From NCBI GenBank assembly GCA_039198685.1, contig JBCCTK010000028.1:1-25408 (forward strand): a DNA stretch of 25,408 bases. The letters are read 5' to 3'. Positions within the stretch are counted from its first letter, which is position 1; the number at the start of each line of letters is the position of its first letter. Position numbers and translations under genes: made by a program. The notes beneath the pieces are model-generated. The model made no database searches. It was not told where the DNA came from and saw only the letters and a program-made list of their open reading frames with translations. This stretch comes from UBA5336 sp039198685. GTDB lineage: Bacteria > Pseudomonadota > Alphaproteobacteria > Caulobacterales > Hyphomonadaceae. Positions 23,704-25,408 of this stretch are shown piece by piece.

Positions 23704-24711
23704 ATGGAAACAGACTCCGCCTTGGCGCCTCAACCGGTGCGCACACGCCAGACCCGCACGGATTCTTCCGCCGCATTGCAAGCCCGCGGAGTCGTTTTCA
23801 CAGGCGATCGACACACGGCCCTTCGGGACCTGAAGCTTAAAGCTCCGGCACCAGGAGACGTGGTTGTCGATATCGCATGGAGCGGTGTCAGCACGGGCAC
23901 AGAGCGGATGCTTTGGTCCGGCGACATGCCACCCTTCCCAGGTATGGGTTATCCGCTCGTGCCGGGATACGAATCGGTGGGTCGCATCGTTGAGTCAAAC
24001 GACCAGCCTGATCTGCTTGGCCAAATGGCCTTCGTGCCCGGCGCATCCTGTTATGAAAACGCAAGTGGCCTTTTCGGTGCCAGCGCGTCACGCCTGGTGG
24101 TCGCTTCGGATAGAATTGCCCTTTTGGGGGATGATGCTGGCCCTGAGCATACACTGCTGGCCCTTGCAGCCACGGCCCACCACGCCATCGCGCGGGGCAA
24201 GGCGCCAGATCTTGTCGTCGGCAACGGTGTTCTCGGTCGCCTTGTTGCCCGTTTGACTCAGGCGATCACGGGCGAAGCGCCAACCGTTTGGGAAACCGAT
24301 CCGGAACGCCGTAAAGGCACAAACGCGATCGATCCAAGCTGTGACATGCGAGCCGATTATGGCGCGCCGTGTGATGTGAGCGGCAGCACAGATGCATTGG
24401 ACACGATCATTGCCCATGCAGGCAGAGGGGCCGAGATCACGCTTGCCGGCTTTTACAAGGACAGGCCCAGCTTCGCCTTTCCACCAGCCTTTATGAAGGA
24501 AGTGAGCCTGCACGTGGCGGCCGAATGGCGCCTGGAAAACCTAAGGACTGTCGTCAGCATGGTGCGCAGCGGCGCGCTCCGCCTGGACGGTCTCATCACA
24601 CACACGACCGGTCCTGACGATATCGCCAACGCCTATGCAACCGCTTTCGAAGATCCGTCCTGCCTTAAAATGTTGATTGATTGGGAGCCCCGCCATGACC
24701 ACGCTCATTGA
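23704..24711 (+). CDS. bchC: 3-hydroxyethyl bacteriochlorophyllide a dehydrogenase
   Basis: Oxidises the 3-hydroxyethyl group of the bacteriochlorin ring to acetyl, a late step of bacteriochlorophyll a synthesis. There are 335 residues. The family signature DVVVDIAWSGVSTGTERMLW, then PPFPGMGYPLVPGYESVG, is clear, and the NAD-binding turn is GNGVLGRL. The open frame extends to 23629, but the promoter elements lie inside that extension, so the ATG at 23704 is chosen. The protein still has some 25-30 extra N-terminal residues compared with my memory of the family, low in hydrophobic residues; a TTG further in, at about 23776, is an alternative. It overlaps bchX by 17 nt. Confidence 0.94.
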   Translation: METDSALAPQPVRTRQTRTDSSAALQARGVVFTGDRHTALRDLKLKAPAPGDVVVDIAWSGVSTGTERMLWSGDMPPFPGMGYPLVPGYESVGRIVESNDQPDLLGQMAFVPGASCYENASGLFGASASRLVVASDRIALLGDDAGPEHTLLALAATAHHAIARGKAPDLVVGNGVLGRLVARLTQAITGEAPTVWETDPERRKGTNAIDPSCDMRADYGAPCDVSGSTDALDTIIAHAGRGAEITLAGFYKDRPSFAFPPAFMKEVSLHVAAEWRLENLRTVVSMVRSGALRLDGLITHTTGPDDIANAYATAFEDPSCLKMLIDWEPRHDHAH

Positions 24712-25408
24712 GGGACGTGCCCCGATTGAGGCCGCCGACGAGGCGCTGCGCAACGAGGCTGCCCAAGAGCCCGAGGCCCCTGTCACCGGCGACGTTACCA
24801 AGGACACCCAAATCATTGCGATTTACGGCAAGGGTGGGATCGGCAAATCGTTCACCCTCGCAAATCTTAGCTACATGATGGCCCAACAGGGCAAAAAAGT
24901 TCTGCTGATTGGCTGTGACCCCAAGTCTGACACCACAAGCCTTCTGTTCGGAGGGAAAGCCTGCCCCACAATCATCGAGACCAGCTCCAAGAAAAAAGAG
25001 GCAGGCGAAGAGGTCCGTATCGGCGATGTCTGCTTCAAGCGTGACGGTGTCTATGCAATGGAACTCGGTGGCCCAGAAGTTGGTCGTGGCTGCGGCGGAC
25101 GCGGTATTATCCACGGTTTCGAACTGCTTGAAAAACTTGGATTCCACGAGTGGGATTTTGACTATGTCCTGCTCGATTTTCTTGGCGATGTGGTCTGCGG
25201 CGGCTTTGGCCTGCCAATTGCGCGGGACATGTGCCAGAAGGTGATCGTCGTCGGCTCAAACGACCTGCAATCACTCTATGTCGCCAACAATGTTTGCTCA
25301 GCGGTAGAGTATTTCCGCAAGCTCGGCGGCAATGTCGGTGTGGCCGGCATGGTGATCAACAAAGAGGACGGCACTGGCGAGGCCCATGCCTTTGCCGAGA
25401 AGGTCGGC
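24695..25408 (+). CDS. bchX: chlorophyllide a reductase iron protein (partial, runs off the window)
   Basis: ATP-binding iron-sulfur subunit of chlorophyllide a oxidoreductase (with BchY and BchZ), a nitrogenase Fe-protein homologue that reduces ring B. The visible 238 residues start at the ATG at 24695, inside the end of bchC. The P-loop is YGKGGIGKS (about residues 47-55), followed by LLIGCDPKSDTTS. The two cysteines that hold the 4Fe-4S cluster between subunits are visible in GRGCGGRGI and DVVCGGFG. The first 40 residues are an acidic Ala/Glu-rich extension, as in other BchX. No stop is reached. The overlap with bchC indicates an operon that presumably continues to bchYZ. Confidence 0.96.
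   Translation, partial: MTTLIEGRAPIEAADEALRNEAAQEPEAPVTGDVTKDTQIIAIYGKGGIGKSFTLANLSYMMAQQGKKVLLIGCDPKSDTTSLLFGGKACPTIIETSSKKKEAGEEVRIGDVCFKRDGVYAMELGGPEVGRGCGGRGIIHGFELLEKLGFHEWDFDYVLLDFLGDVVCGGFGLPIARDMCQKVIVVGSNDLQSLYVANNVCSAVEYFRKLGGNVGVAGMVINKEDGTGEAHAFAEKVG

Overview
The window is a large part of an alphaproteobacterial photosynthesis gene cluster (PGC). The evidence is GC-rich DNA (estimated by eye), bacteriochlorophyll a genes (bchI, bchD, bchO, bchC, bchX), a purple-bacterial acyclic carotenoid set (crtI, crtB, crtC, crtD, crtE, crtF), and TGT-N12-ACA operators of the PpsR/CrtJ type. The host is an anoxygenic phototroph, purple or aerobic. I cannot name the genus. Reaction-centre genes are not in the window; in related clusters they lie beyond bchXYZ, which would be past the right edge.

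Layout. (1) 1-1435: the end of an integrated element, with a tyrosine integrase on the minus strand and an 18-bp fragment that looks like a tRNA 3' end, a candidate displaced att copy. (2) 1740-6181: a two-gene RND efflux operon (adaptor plus inner-membrane pump). (3) 6255-7793: idi (isoprenoid precursor supply) and a lipoprotein cytochrome c whose haem domain sits on a long acidic 11-residue-repeat tether, closed by a strong terminator. (4) 7898-12952: bchI-bchD-bchO, tightly coupled, followed by a DUF3422 membrane protein. (5) 13007-15751: crtI-crtB and a 47-residue single-pass membrane protein. (6) 15773-18165: crtD-crtC on the minus strand. (7) 18261-20275: crtE-crtF, divergent from crtD across a shared operator. 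(8) 20301-23600: three genes that are not part of the classical order: an ATP-grasp enzyme, a cytochrome P450 (minus strand) and a DUF2306-like membrane protein. (9) 23704-25408: bchC and the start of bchX, behind a promoter with two operator-like sites.

How the genes work together. Idi and CrtE make GGPP. CrtB and CrtI make phytoene and its desaturated product. CrtC, CrtD and CrtF add the 1-hydroxy, 3,4-double-bond and 1-methoxy groups of the spheroidene/spirilloxanthin series. BchI and BchD are two of the three Mg-chelatase subunits, and BchX and BchC act late in bacteriochlorophyll a synthesis. The cytochrome c could link a quinol oxidase complex to a reaction centre. Compared with the Rhodobacter order (bchIDO-crtA-crtIB-tspO-crtCD-crtEF-bchCXYZ), crtA and tspO are absent from their usual places. 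A DUF3422 gene and a 47-residue membrane protein lie there instead, and the ATP-grasp/P450/DUF2306 trio separates crtF from bchC. That trio is the best candidate in the window for an undescribed pigment-modifying function.
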